Source of the DNA: Ameyamaea chiangmaiensis
GTDB taxonomy: Bacteria > Pseudomonadota > Alphaproteobacteria > Acetobacterales > Acetobacteraceae
Assembly (NCBI RefSeq): GCF_013376175.1
Contig: NZ_JABXXR010000012.1
Span: forward strand, 1-42,839
Direction: 5' to 3'
DNA: 42,839 bases
Part shown: one piece after another, positions 1 through 7,872 of the stretch
Layout of the letters: each line of letters begins with the position of its first letter
How positions within the stretch are numbered: the first letter of the stretch is position 1
The notes under the pieces: generated by a model
Told to the model about the DNA's origin: nothing
The model's input: only the letters and a program-made list of their open reading frames with translations
The model's database searches: none
Translations under genes and position numbers: made by a program

Positions 1-276
1 GGCGAAGAGGTCGATACGGTTCCAGCCATAGAACGAAACGGCGAACCCGCCCCATTTCAGCACACGGTGCATCTGGTTGAAGGCCGGCCGGAGCCAGCGC
101 GCATTGTCGTCGTTGCGAACTTTCCGCCCGTCCCTGCCCGTGTAGTTCACCAGATAAGGCGGGTCGGTCAGGATGAAATCCACCGCATTGCGAGGAAGCG
201 CGCGCATAAGCTGCACGCTGTCACCGTTGCGGATGGTGTTGCGGAAATCGGTTGCCGTGGTGGTTTTGCCGGTCAT
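1..276 (-). CDS. DNA methyltransferase, N-terminal part (runs off window)
   Basis: The minus-strand frame from the ATG at 276 to the window edge gives 92 residues containing ILTDPPYLVNYTGRDGR near residues 35-50. DPPY is motif IV of N6-adenine/N4-cytosine DNA methyltransferases. Having it so near the N-terminus, before the SAM-binding FxGxG motif, fits the beta-class order (CcrM/RsrI-like), which methylates a base in a short DNA target. The following stretch (LRPAFNQMHRVLKWGGFAVSF) is the usual post-motif-IV region. The rest of the gene lies left of the window. Similar orphan methylases are common on alphaproteobacterial integrative elements, where they modify the element's own DNA. Target and partner cannot be told from this piece. 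Confidence 0.88.
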   Translation of the reverse strand, partial: MTGKTTTATDFRNTIRNGDSVQLMRALPRNAVDFILTDPPYLVNYTGRDGRKVRNDDNARWLRPAFNQMHRVLKWGGFAVSFYGWNRIDLFA

Positions 277-644
277 GGTCTTTGCCCTTTGTTCCGCGAG
301 GAACAGCCCCCGCTGTTCCTCTGCCTCGCGGCGAGCAGCGGGGTAGCAACGGCAAGGACGGCCGGGCCGGAGGGGGATCGCCCAATCTGCACGGAGCACA
401 GCGCAGGAAGATTGGGGATACCGGCCCGGACGGCGCCTCAGGCGCATATCCTTGCCGGCGCGAGGGCGGAGCCATTAGCCTCTTGGGATCGACGGTTTGT
501 TCATAATCGGGACTACCGAACAGCCGAAACTGCCTTACTCCGGAAAACCTCTACCTGCACCTCGTCCCGGCTGGATAGAAGTGTCAAAATATAGGCTGTT
601 ATACAGATCAAGTTTCGAAATAAAAAACTGGCTTTCTCCAACCC

Positions 645-839
645 ACCGATCTCACCGTTGCAGCCAAGGAACTTAGCGCGGAAGGGGCCTATTTCCGCAT
701 CCATCACTTCTCACAGCAGCTTACTTCGCCCTTCCCGCCGATGGCCGCAGCGGGTGCGAAGACCACCCGCATCAAGATCGGCACCACCGTCATCGGCACA
801 CACTATAGAGCCTGTCCTTCGTGGTCGAAAACGCGGTGA
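645..839 (+). pseudogene. relic of LLM-class flavin-dependent oxidoreductase
   Basis: Plus-strand codons from about 645 to 806 read LTVAAKELSAEGAYFRIHHF followed by SQQLTSPFPPMAAAGAKTTR and IKIGTTVIG. This is the internal N-terminal block (roughly residues 30-85) of luciferase-like monooxygenases of about 340 residues. There is no start codon and homology ends near 806; a stop follows at 837. Only a fragment of the alpha/beta-barrel remains, so it cannot be functional. The rest of 277-1316 shows no recognisable gene; it looks like degraded junction DNA between the methyltransferase and the next operon. Confidence 0.75.
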
Positions 840-1316
840 CGAACAATTTCAGCTGGACGTAAGCCTAGAACCATCTGAGCAAATGATCAAAAATTAGCGG
901 CATTTCGGCAAACAACCAACGACGAATAGATCTCATCATATACGTCACGTTTTACCGTTGATTGCAAAATTTGGTCAGTCCTCCTGGAATATCTACCCTC
1001 TATTAATTGCATACATGTTCGGCGGCCCATAAACGCTTTGACCCTGTTCGCACCCTCATCTCGGTTATTAGAATCCTGGCTTCAAACTCAATGGTTGGCA
1101 TGTATTAATCTAGCGATATCTGAGACTTCGGACAAATGTCGCATGTGCCATGGAAAGACCTCGAGGCTGGCAGAATACTTCTAAAAAATCTTCAAATGGA
1201 CTAATCGTGATGTCCAATAGGGCACATTAGATAAATCCCCCTATCTTGACCACTTTGTAAAGCCGAGGCAGCCTGCATGTGCTGCTCTTTTGGGGAGAAC
1301 AGCAATCGGGGGAGCT

Positions 1317-1946
1317 ATGACTGCTTTCAAAGCAATCTATGTGACCGGCGCGCCCGCGTCCGGGAAAAGCTCGACGATGGCGATGCTGAAGGAGCGGATT
1401 CCTGAGCTGAATGTATGGGAATATGGCGCTCGACTCACGAGTTTCCTTCAGGAGCGTGGTGCGGCACTTACTAACCAGGACGAACTTCGTTCTCTGTCAG
1501 CTGGGATGGCCACACCAGCTGACATCAACGCGCTGGACGATCAGTTGCTAGCGTGGATGAGACACAACCGCCAGACTGGTCATAGCGTCGTCGACAGTCA
1601 TTCGGTAACGAAGGAAGAGTATGGATTCCGGGTCACAGCCTTCTCAGCCGAACGCTTCCGACAGCTGGCACCAGACGAAATCTGGCTATTCTACGTAGAA
1701 CCCGAGATCACCAGCGAGCGGATAGCCAGGAACGCGGCGGGACGTCCAATGATTTCCCTGGAAGAGGCCCGGATTCACAACGCCTCACAGGCTTCGGTCG
1801 CCTGCACGTACGGGATTGTGTCCGGATGCCCAGTCTATATGTTCGATACTAACGTTGATCAAGAGAAACTCGTCGATCGGCTTGCCCGGCGCCTAAAAAA
1901 TAGAAATCATGCTGAGCAAGAGGAGTTCCGTAATGCGGCAGGTTGA
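1317..1946 (+). CDS. P-loop nucleotide-kinase-like ATP-binding protein
   Basis: 209 residues. A Walker A P-loop, GAPASGKSST, sits at residues 10-19 right after a hydrophobic strand (AIYVTG). VVDSH near residue 90 resembles a Walker B or nucleotide-kinase acid region, and WLFYVEPEITSERIARN near 120-140 resembles the LID region of adenylate-kinase-like enzymes. The ATG at 1317 is preceded by a good ribosome site (GGGGGAG at 1308-1314). The small single-domain layout fits a small-molecule or polynucleotide kinase better than an AAA+ machine. It is the first gene of a three-gene operon and overlaps the next gene by 14 bases, so it probably works with the methyltransferase-fold protein. Substrate unknown; nucleotide or modified-base kinase is inference. 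Confidence 0.75.
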   Translation: MTAFKAIYVTGAPASGKSSTMAMLKERIPELNVWEYGARLTSFLQERGAALTNQDELRSLSAGMATPADINALDDQLLAWMRHNRQTGHSVVDSHSVTKEEYGFRVTAFSAERFRQLAPDEIWLFYVEPEITSERIARNAAGRPMISLEEARIHNASQASVACTYGIVSGCPVYMFDTNVDQEKLVDRLARRLKNRNHAEQEEFRNAAG

Positions 1947-2766
1947 CCTAAGAGAGGCGGTCAATGCCGTGTCCGATGTCGTGCAAAATCGGCCGCGTCC
2001 GCTCCGCGAATTTGATCAAATTCATATGAAAACAGGCGACATGGTCTTACAGAGTGAGATTGTGGCGGATTGGGCCAACGGGAAGCGCCTTGCGTTCATC
2101 GGTGATGGCGACGCAGTCAGCGTATGCGTCGCCTATCTGAAAGCACGTGGAGTACTTGATTTCGGCCCGACAAAGATCACGGTCTACGATTTTGACGAGC
2201 GGACGGTGCAGGCCGTCAAACGGTTTGCTGATCGCGAGCGACTCGAGAATCTTGATGCGGTACTCTACAACTGTCTGGATGTATTCCCCGACAGCACCAA
2301 ATACGATTGCTTCTATACCAACCCCCCATGGGGTGCATCGAACAAAGGCGAGAGTGTCAACGTGTTCGTCCAGCGCGGTATCGAAGCTATACGATACGAC
2401 GGCGATGGCATGATCGTCATTGCAGATGACGATGAGCTGCCTTGGCCCAAGGAAGTACTTGGTAATGTCCAGGCCTACGCATCCAGCAGAGGCTTCTATG
2501 TCTCGAAAATGCAGCGGAAGCTGCACGGCTATCATCTCGATGATGCTCCAGACCTGAAGTCCTGCAATCTCTATGTGAGCGCTCTTCCTGGTAATGTGAC
2601 TAAAGCGGTGCCGAGCGAGGCGGTAATCGATCGGGAGCGGCTACAGCACTTCTATGGTCAGTCAAAAGGGCCTCGGGTGCGTTATGTACGTGAATGCAAG
2701 AAGCCTGACTATGGCATGGCGCCGCAGGAAGAATATAAATTTGATCTACTGGAGAAACCGGAGTGA
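1933..2766 (+). CDS. BpsA-like (branched-polyamine synthase family) methyltransferase-fold protein
   Basis: 277 residues. The ATG at 1933 is chosen over an upstream in-frame ATG at 1909 because GAGGAG lies 8 bases before it. The N-terminus has RPRPLREFDQIHM, then LAFIGDGDAVSVCVAYL (SAM/dcSAM-type nucleotide-binding loop, about residues 58-74) and ITVYDFDERTV (acidic end of strand 2). CFYTNPPWGASNKGE, near residue 130, is an NPPW motif IV. This order matches BpsA / N4-bis(aminopropyl)spermidine synthase proteins, which transfer aminopropyl groups from decarboxylated SAM. NPPW is also the signature of exocyclic-amino methylases, so the real substrate may be a base rather than a polyamine. Its stop overlaps the next start (GTGA). 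Family call fairly sure, reaction unknown. Confidence 0.72.
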   Translation: MRQVDLREAVNAVSDVVQNRPRPLREFDQIHMKTGDMVLQSEIVADWANGKRLAFIGDGDAVSVCVAYLKARGVLDFGPTKITVYDFDERTVQAVKRFADRERLENLDAVLYNCLDVFPDSTKYDCFYTNPPWGASNKGESVNVFVQRGIEAIRYDGDGMIVIADDDELPWPKEVLGNVQAYASSRGFYVSKMQRKLHGYHLDDAPDLKSCNLYVSALPGNVTKAVPSEAVIDRERLQHFYGQSKGPRVRYVRECKKPDYGMAPQEEYKFDLLEKPE

Positions 2767-3359
2767 ACGAGATCATCCATCCCGGCGCCGGCCTTCTTTT
2801 CATGAAGGTGGGAACGCACGCGCAAGAGAGCTTGGCAGATATCATTGCCCGGAAACGCAAAGAAATCGACAAGGTCGGTCACACCATGTGGGGTTACGGC
2901 GGAAACACTTGCCACCCGACCTCCATGGTGCAGCCATTCGCGCGTACCTATGCAGCGCGGCGTGAGCCGATCCATCTCGTCATGGAAGAAATGGTTTCTA
3001 ACCATTTTGCTGAACCGCTCTGTGCGGCGGAGTCTTCTTCCGACGGGATAAATTGGCAGACGATCCCCGAGGCAATCGAAGTGCGCGGTTCGCGCTATGC
3101 ACTGGTGATTCGCGATCTCCGAGCGGTTTCATTGACGTTGCCGCTGCAGCAGACGATGGTGCCGGTCGGACCAAGTACCGGGCGCCTCGGCGCTCGCTAT
3201 GTCAATGGTCGCGTCGACAAGGCCTGCCTAACCGTAATGGATAAAGCCGAGCTGCTGAACGACGTGACCAAATGCGAACGTCCGATTCATCTCGTGGCTA
3301 CGATGGCCGATCCTTACGCGGTATTTCTACGGAATTTTCGCCCTAAGACCGGTGACTAA
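2763..3359 (+). CDS. WGYGGN-motif protein of unknown function, third gene of kinase/BpsA-like operon
   Basis: 198 residues, starting at GTG 2763 inside the GTGA overlap with the upstream stop, which implies translational coupling. The N-terminal third reads SLADIIARKRKEIDKVGHTM then WGYGGNTCHP, a basic helix followed by a Gly/Cys/His-rich loop; PIHLVMEEM follows near residue 75. No catalytic family is recognised. A similar block (DAIIDRKERERQAG then WGVGN) occurs in the protein at 5036-5794, so the two are probably distant relatives. Membership of an operon with a P-loop kinase and a BpsA-like enzyme suggests a shared small-molecule or nucleic-acid modification. The C-terminal 11 codons overlap the end of the convergent PIN-like gene by 33 bases. 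Confidence 0.7.
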   Translation: MNEIIHPGAGLLFMKVGTHAQESLADIIARKRKEIDKVGHTMWGYGGNTCHPTSMVQPFARTYAARREPIHLVMEEMVSNHFAEPLCAAESSSDGINWQTIPEAIEVRGSRYALVIRDLRAVSLTLPLQQTMVPVGPSTGRLGARYVNGRVDKACLTVMDKAELLNDVTKCERPIHLVATMADPYAVFLRNFRPKTGD

Positions 3360-3983
3360 CATCGCACCGCTTCGCCTGCGAAGATCGTTAGTATAGCTGT
3401 CCAATCCGGCGACAATATCTTTGGCTGTTACTATAGAGGTCGCACAGGCGAAGCATGCTGTAAGAGCTTTGTCTGCCGTAGCTTCCGCACAGATGCGTCT
3501 CCGAACATCCATATGCGGGATCGTGTCGAGGATGTAAGCGAACAACTGCTCCACGCAGGCAAGCTTTCCTTCGGCGTCGACAAGGCCAATCTCGGCCATG
3601 GCAATGATCGCTCGCTTGTCGCCAGTGATGAGAAGAGGACAGCCGCGCTTCAGCAAAATGGCCACCAATTGACTCTCACCCATGTCGAATTCGAGCGCCT
3701 TATTCGCAGCCAACTCCTCCAACTCAGCCGCCATTTCAATCTCGTCAGCCGTGGGCTCTAGCAGTTGTACATGCGCCAACAACTCTTCAAGCGCGTCGAC
3801 AGCGGCTTCCGGATCTGTGAGGTGACAGTTTCTGCTTAACCGTGAGCGAAGCGTAAAGCGGGCGATGCTAAGTAGAGAGGGTGCAACATCGTCAATGGTG
3901 GTGAGTGCCACCAGTTCTCCGTGACACCTGTAAGCGCACGATTTGAGGATTACGTCGTTGTCAAGCAGGACGCGTTCAGACAT
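3327..3983 (-). CDS. PIN-like (predicted ribonuclease) protein
   Basis: 218 residues. The N-terminus VLLDNDVILK places an Asp and Asn-Asp pair at the end of the first strand; EFDMGESQLVAIL near residue 100 and LLITGDKRAI near 116-125 supply further acids. This Asp...Asp/Glu...TGDKR pattern is the usual layout of PIN-domain nucleases, which cleave RNA using metal ions. The C-terminal half (about 130-218) is longer than in VapC-type toxins and unrecognised. Its start overlaps the end of the metalloprotease gene by 8 bases, so it is the last gene of a minus-strand operon. A toxin or effector released by the ImmA/IrrE partner is a reasonable inference. PIN assignment rests on motifs, not on full-length similarity. 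Confidence 0.65.
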   Translation of the reverse strand: MSERVLLDNDVILKSCAYRCHGELVALTTIDDVAPSLLSIARFTLRSRLSRNCHLTDPEAAVDALEELLAHVQLLEPTADEIEMAAELEELAANKALEFDMGESQLVAILLKRGCPLLITGDKRAIIAMAEIGLVDAEGKLACVEQLFAYILDTIPHMDVRRRICAEATADKALTACFACATSIVTAKDIVAGLDSYTNDLRRRSGAMLVTGLRAKIP

Positions 3984-4983
3984 CGGTACCCATTACTTTA
4001 CGGAGGTATTCGGCGCTATCCTGCCCAATTTCTCCCCATTCCAGTTGGGTTATGGCTTGGGCGTTGATATCGCGCCAAATCGGCCCTCCCTGCCGCTGAT
4101 ATATGAACTTTAAGGCCGACATAGCTTGCGGCCAGGCCCCTGTCCGATGAGCGAGACATAGGGCGAGCATTGCAGGATCAATACCTTGTTGTGGCCCGAC
4201 CCGCAGCACGGCAGCTGCAAGCGTAGGCGCGTTGAAGTCGGTGGTGCTAGCGGTAATATAGGGATCTGGTTGACCTGTCAGGAGTGAAAGCGCGAACGTA
4301 TCAGCTTCCTTTTCCTGGTCATCCGGATGCGTGACGGTCGCAGGATCCTTGAGATCGACGAGTGCCGGAGCGCCGATGAGGTGGTTCAGGATGATGTGAC
4401 CAAGCTCATGGGCGAGGGTGAAGGCGATCGGCGCGGGATAGCGAGCATCGCGTCCAAGAAGAATAGCGTAGCGTTCGTCTACCTTCACCACCATGGCATG
4501 CATGGATTTTGCTTCGAGCGGAAACACGCGCAGATGGATGACTGGAATGCCGACACCCCAGCAGAGCGCGAGTAGTCCCCCTAGATCGACATATTGCTGA
4601 CCGGCAAGAATCGCTTCCCGAATAACGAAGGCGTCAAGTCCATCAAGACTGCCATTTCGCGGAGTGGCGCGTACGAGCAGTCGCCCGATGGTCATTCCGA
4701 AACTGGTTAGTGCTGCCTGATGCGCCTCGTCCTCGGCGGAGAGATTCTTGAACTTTGCTTCGTCATTCCAAACAAATTCTACGCGTTCTCCCAAAAGCCC
4801 TCTAGGAGAAACGCCTAATCGACGTGCCAAAGCAAACCGCAGTTCGGCTCGGCCAGAGGCGTCATTAGCTAATTCGTCGCTCCACCAAGACGGCCATGCC
4901 GCCTGGATAACCTGATCACTCAGACCAGCTGCGCGCAGGCCGCGTCTCAATTTGGCGGTGTCAGGATCCAAGCTATCTCCCAA
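3976..4983 (-). CDS. ImmA/IrrE-family metallopeptidase
   Basis: 335 residues. The zinc motif HELGHIILNH lies near residues 190-199 and EKEADTFALSLL near 224-235 supplies the third ligand region, the standard gluzincin-like arrangement of ImmA/IrrE (DUF955/COG2856). The N-terminal 100 residues contain ARRLGVSPRGLL, a weak HTH-like stretch. Relatives such as ImmA of ICEBs1 and IrrE of Deinococcus cleave repressors in response to stress and are often paired with XRE antitoxins or toxins. Here the gene lies between the WGVGN protein (52-base gap upstream) and the PIN-like gene (8-base overlap), suggesting it controls that effector by proteolysis. No separate repressor is seen, which is unusual. 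Confidence 0.85.
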   Translation of the reverse strand: MGDSLDPDTAKLRRGLRAAGLSDQVIQAAWPSWWSDELANDASGRAELRFALARRLGVSPRGLLGERVEFVWNDEAKFKNLSAEDEAHQAALTSFGMTIGRLLVRATPRNGSLDGLDAFVIREAILAGQQYVDLGGLLALCWGVGIPVIHLRVFPLEAKSMHAMVVKVDERYAILLGRDARYPAPIAFTLAHELGHIILNHLIGAPALVDLKDPATVTHPDDQEKEADTFALSLLTGQPDPYITASTTDFNAPTLAAAVLRVGPQQGIDPAMLALCLAHRTGAWPQAMSALKFIYQRQGGPIWRDINAQAITQLEWGEIGQDSAEYLRKVMGTDV

Positions 4984-5035
4984 TACGTTGAATTATATCC
5001 CGCCTAGCACAGTGAACTGGCGTTGTCCAAGCACG

Positions 5036-5794
5036 TCAAAGAAGCAGCGCCTCGGCCTTTCTGCGAACGGTGCGCGTTGTTGAACCTCGCACGCGAGAGA
5101 CTAGTTCCAGCCATTCATCCGTACTCCCGTTGAACGAGGCGATATTTGCAATTGCCTTAGAGTCGAGCTCACGGGGATCGGACAAGCGAACCCAGTAGCC
5201 ACCAGTCAGCCACGCAACGACATTCGCCTCATAAGCGGGTGACTGGTTTGGTTCAGCAACTTGCCTGAGCAGCGCGGTCACCTGGGATGCGCCTATGGGC
5301 GCGCCTACTCCACTCACGTTTCGAAAGGCGCCAGGATCGAACGGAACGCCCCGGATAAGTCTCAACGGCGTATCCGAGTAGCACATCAGAGCATAATGCC
5401 TCTTTTTCGCCCCTTTCGCACTTTCGCCTCGGCTCGTGACAAGAGCCGATTTTGGCAATAGACGCTCAATCCCATTCTCATCGACATATCGGCGCCACAC
5501 CACAGTACGGCTTGGAGCCATATCGACCGCCTTAGGCTTGGACTTCATGGTAGAGAAAACGATCGGGATCGGCATGCCCATGAGCGCCAGCTTGCGAATT
5601 GCGGTCGCGGGGGCATTACCTACCCCCCAGAGGAACAGTCCCTGTCCGGCCTGCCGCTCCCGCTCTTTACGGTCGATGATAGCGTCGAGAGACTGCCCTG
5701 CTTCGGATTGCATCCGCGACCAGCAGACATAAGCTTCCAAAGCAGAATTGGCGCTCTTCAGCGGCCGGGGCGAAATCGGTCTAATGAACGACAT
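5036..5794 (-). CDS. WGVGN-motif protein of unknown function
   Basis: 252 residues, first gene of the minus-strand operon with the metallopeptidase and PIN-like protein. After an N-terminal segment with YVCWSRMQSEAGQSL comes IIDRKERERQAGQGLFLWGV then GNAPATAIRKLAL (about residues 40-70) and IPIVFSTMKSKPKAVD (about 75-90). The RK-helix plus WG-x-GN block and the following strand resemble those of the 2763-3359 protein. A conserved-looking HYALMCYS near residue 133 may be the core of a second beta-sheet. No known catalytic motif. The start ATG at 5794 is supported by the end of coding-like sequence. Function unknown; its partners suggest a conflict or stress system. Confidence 0.7.
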   Translation of the reverse strand: MSFIRPISPRPLKSANSALEAYVCWSRMQSEAGQSLDAIIDRKERERQAGQGLFLWGVGNAPATAIRKLALMGMPIPIVFSTMKSKPKAVDMAPSRTVVWRRYVDENGIERLLPKSALVTSRGESAKGAKKRHYALMCYSDTPLRLIRGVPFDPGAFRNVSGVGAPIGASQVTALLRQVAEPNQSPAYEANVVAWLTGGYWVRLSDPRELDSKAIANIASFNGSTDEWLELVSRVRGSTTRTVRRKAEALLL

Positions 5795-6183
5795 TGACTT
5801 CCTGAAAGTTCCATTGGAGGGCGAACAAAGTCCGCGTATGCCAAAAAATAAGCCTTGTCACGATGGATTATCGTGGAAATAATCTATCGCTGGATGTCGA
5901 CAAATTGTCCCATTTTATCCCATGAGCCAACCCCCCGGCAGCGATCCGTTTACTGACTTAGTCGGTGATGGCGTCTGACGCGCACGGATCGACGGCGGCC
6001 CACACGGATAGCAAGACGCTGGCACCTTTGCGGTTAGCGGTCTTTGTGTGTAGGGTCACTACGACCGCAGCGCACTCCCTTCGTTGTTTCTAGTCGATGC
6101 GTCCAGCAGTACGATACAGCTTCACACGGCGTGTTCTGGCTACGCTTGTCTCATGAACTTTCTATGAGGCATATTCTCAGGTC
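5795..6183. promoter_or_regulatory. divergent intergenic region with short inverted repeat
   Basis: A 389-base gap between the divergently transcribed WGVGN operon and the MspJI-type endonuclease gene. No convincing ORF. GATTAT at 5866-5871 and ATAATC at 5879-5884 form an inverted repeat with a 7-base spacer and may bind a regulator of the minus-strand operon. Otherwise nothing recognisable. Confidence 0.3.
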
Positions 6184-7392
6184 ATGAAGAAGCGTTATCC
6201 ATTTGCCGACCTGACCTCCTGCGATCTCGTCATTGATGCCACTTACGAGAGCAATCGCACAGTAAAAAATGTCGCCGGCGAGCCATTAGCTCCGTTGACA
6301 GGGACTGGCAATCAGGGAGGTTTCCGGTATTGCGGCCCGAATAAAGCCCCGAAGCTAGTTGTGCTTTACAGCACCCTGGCCGAGCCGAATTGGCCGGACG
6401 CCTTGGATGAAGAGAATGGCGTGTTTGTTTACTACGGCGACAATCGGAAACCCGGTTACGAACTTCACGATCGGAAGGCAGGCCGCGGCGGCAATCAAAT
6501 CCTTCGGCAGTCCTTCGAGCTGGCGCACGCTGGTCGCGAGGGTCGAATCAAGGTTCCGCCTTTTTTGGTATTCGCCAAAGGCGAGGGACGCGACGCGGTT
6601 TTCAAGGGCCTCGCCGTTCCTGGCGCAGCCCACCTTGACCCCTCCAATGATCTCGTCGCCGTTTGGAAGAGCGTCGATGGTCAACGCTTCCAAAACTACC
6701 GGGCCGTCTTTACCATCCTGAAATTAGACGTCGTCCCACGGGCCTGGATCACTGAACTTCAGAGGGGGGAAGCGCTCGGAGCGTCATGCCCGGCTGTATG
6801 GCGACAATGGATCGCGACGGGAAAAGCAACAGCGCTACGCGCCGAACGGGTGACACGCGTTCGATCAAAAGCGCAGCAACTCGGCGATCAGCGCCAACGC
6901 GAGATCGCTGAGGCAGTTCACGCTCACTTCAGCACTCGCCCACACGCGTTCGAGCATTTTGCGGCGGACATCACTCGCCTAATGGATCCAAACGTCGTCA
7001 GCATCGACGTGACTCGTGCCAGCCGAGACGGCGGACGTGACGCCGTAGGCAAATATCGTATCGGACAGTCGCAAAACTGCGTGACCGTAGACTTTGCTAT
7101 GGAAGCGAAGTGCTACAGGCCGTCGTCTGGATTGGGAGTTGATGTGATGTCACGTTTGATTTCGCGACTACGCCACAGGCAATTCGGGATGTTAATAACG
7201 ACGAGCTATCTTGGCGATCAGCCGTATAAAGAAATCGTCGAAGACGAGCATCCGATTGTTATATGTTCTGGTGGGGACTTAGCCGAACTCCTTATTTCTA
7301 AACGCGGCTTATCTTCGGCAGATGCAGTTAGAACTTGGTTAGACCAGACCTATCCAGCAACGTCATTGCCCACTGATCTACAGATATTATAG
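6184..7392 (+). CDS. MspJI/AspBHI-family modification-dependent restriction endonuclease
   Basis: 402 residues. The N-terminal half (about 1-200) has the SRA-like recognition domain seen in AspBHI: GNQGGFRYCGP, LAEPNWPDALDEENGVFVYY, GDNRKPG, then KVPPFLVF and RFQNYRAVFTIL. The C-terminal half is an Mrr-like nuclease with RDGGRDAVG around 281-289 and EAKCY at 307-311. Asp286 and Glu307-x-Lys309 are separated by 20 residues, the spacing remembered for the D-X20-Q-x-K site of MspJI. Such enzymes cut DNA carrying 5-methylcytosine or hydroxymethylcytosine at a fixed distance and need no methylase partner. The gene stands alone, divergent from the WGVGN operon, and fits a defence role against modified phage or foreign DNA. 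Confidence 0.85.
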   Translation: MKKRYPFADLTSCDLVIDATYESNRTVKNVAGEPLAPLTGTGNQGGFRYCGPNKAPKLVVLYSTLAEPNWPDALDEENGVFVYYGDNRKPGYELHDRKAGRGGNQILRQSFELAHAGREGRIKVPPFLVFAKGEGRDAVFKGLAVPGAAHLDPSNDLVAVWKSVDGQRFQNYRAVFTILKLDVVPRAWITELQRGEALGASCPAVWRQWIATGKATALRAERVTRVRSKAQQLGDQRQREIAEAVHAHFSTRPHAFEHFAADITRLMDPNVVSIDVTRASRDGGRDAVGKYRIGQSQNCVTVDFAMEAKCYRPSSGLGVDVMSRLISRLRHRQFGMLITTSYLGDQPYKEIVEDEHPIVICSGGDLAELLISKRGLSSADAVRTWLDQTYPATSLPTDLQIL

Positions 7393-7670
7393 GCCTGCCA
7401 CGTTCAGGGGGGATGATATGGTCGCTAATCCGCCCTTCTAGAAAGATGGCGCTGCCGCGTCTTTCACACTCCGCCTTCCCCACTCGAGCCAGCGTCATAC
7501 GCAAGTAATTGTGCGACGCACCTGTATCCGGGACTCCCCATAACTACGATTCCGTACGCTGGCACACGCGCGGGCACGACGCTCCATATTACCGTTTTCC
7601 ATTGAAATAACAGTCATCTGTCCGGATCGTGTGTCTGTTTTCCTTGCCATACGGTCGGAAGAGAGCAACG

Positions 7671-7859
7671 ATGACGGACAGACCCAGCCAGTCCATTGCC
7701 CCAGCATATCGGCCGCCAGAGCCCGAGTTGCGGCTCATCCTGAGCCCCAATGCCCCCGACCCGCGCCTGTTGGCCCTGGTCCGCCTCATCGCCCGTCGTG
7801 CGGCACGGGACTGGTTCCGGTTGCAGCAACAGGAGCAGCGTCGCCGCTCCGGACCGTAA
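7671..7859 (+). CDS. small protein preceding serine recombinase
   Basis: 62 residues from the ATG at 7671 (AGAGCAACG just upstream is a weak ribosome site). It is proline-rich at the N-terminus (YRPPEPELRL) and ends in one basic helix, LLALVRLIARRAARDWFRLQ. It ends 13 bases before the recombinase start, so the two are probably cotranscribed. The helix resembles that of the small protein at 23886-24143 (LVLARLLGRQIAREEFERRL), which also precedes a recombinase region. It could be a recombination directionality factor or accessory protein; there is no direct evidence. Confidence 0.6.
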   Translation: MTDRPSQSIAPAYRPPEPELRLILSPNAPDPRLLALVRLIARRAARDWFRLQQQEQRRRSGP

Positions 7860-7872
7860 GGGATGTTCCGTC

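Noticed and set aside
67-594. 175-residue plus-strand ORF at the left edge
   Set aside because: Opposite the DPPY methyltransferase start; no recognisable domain.
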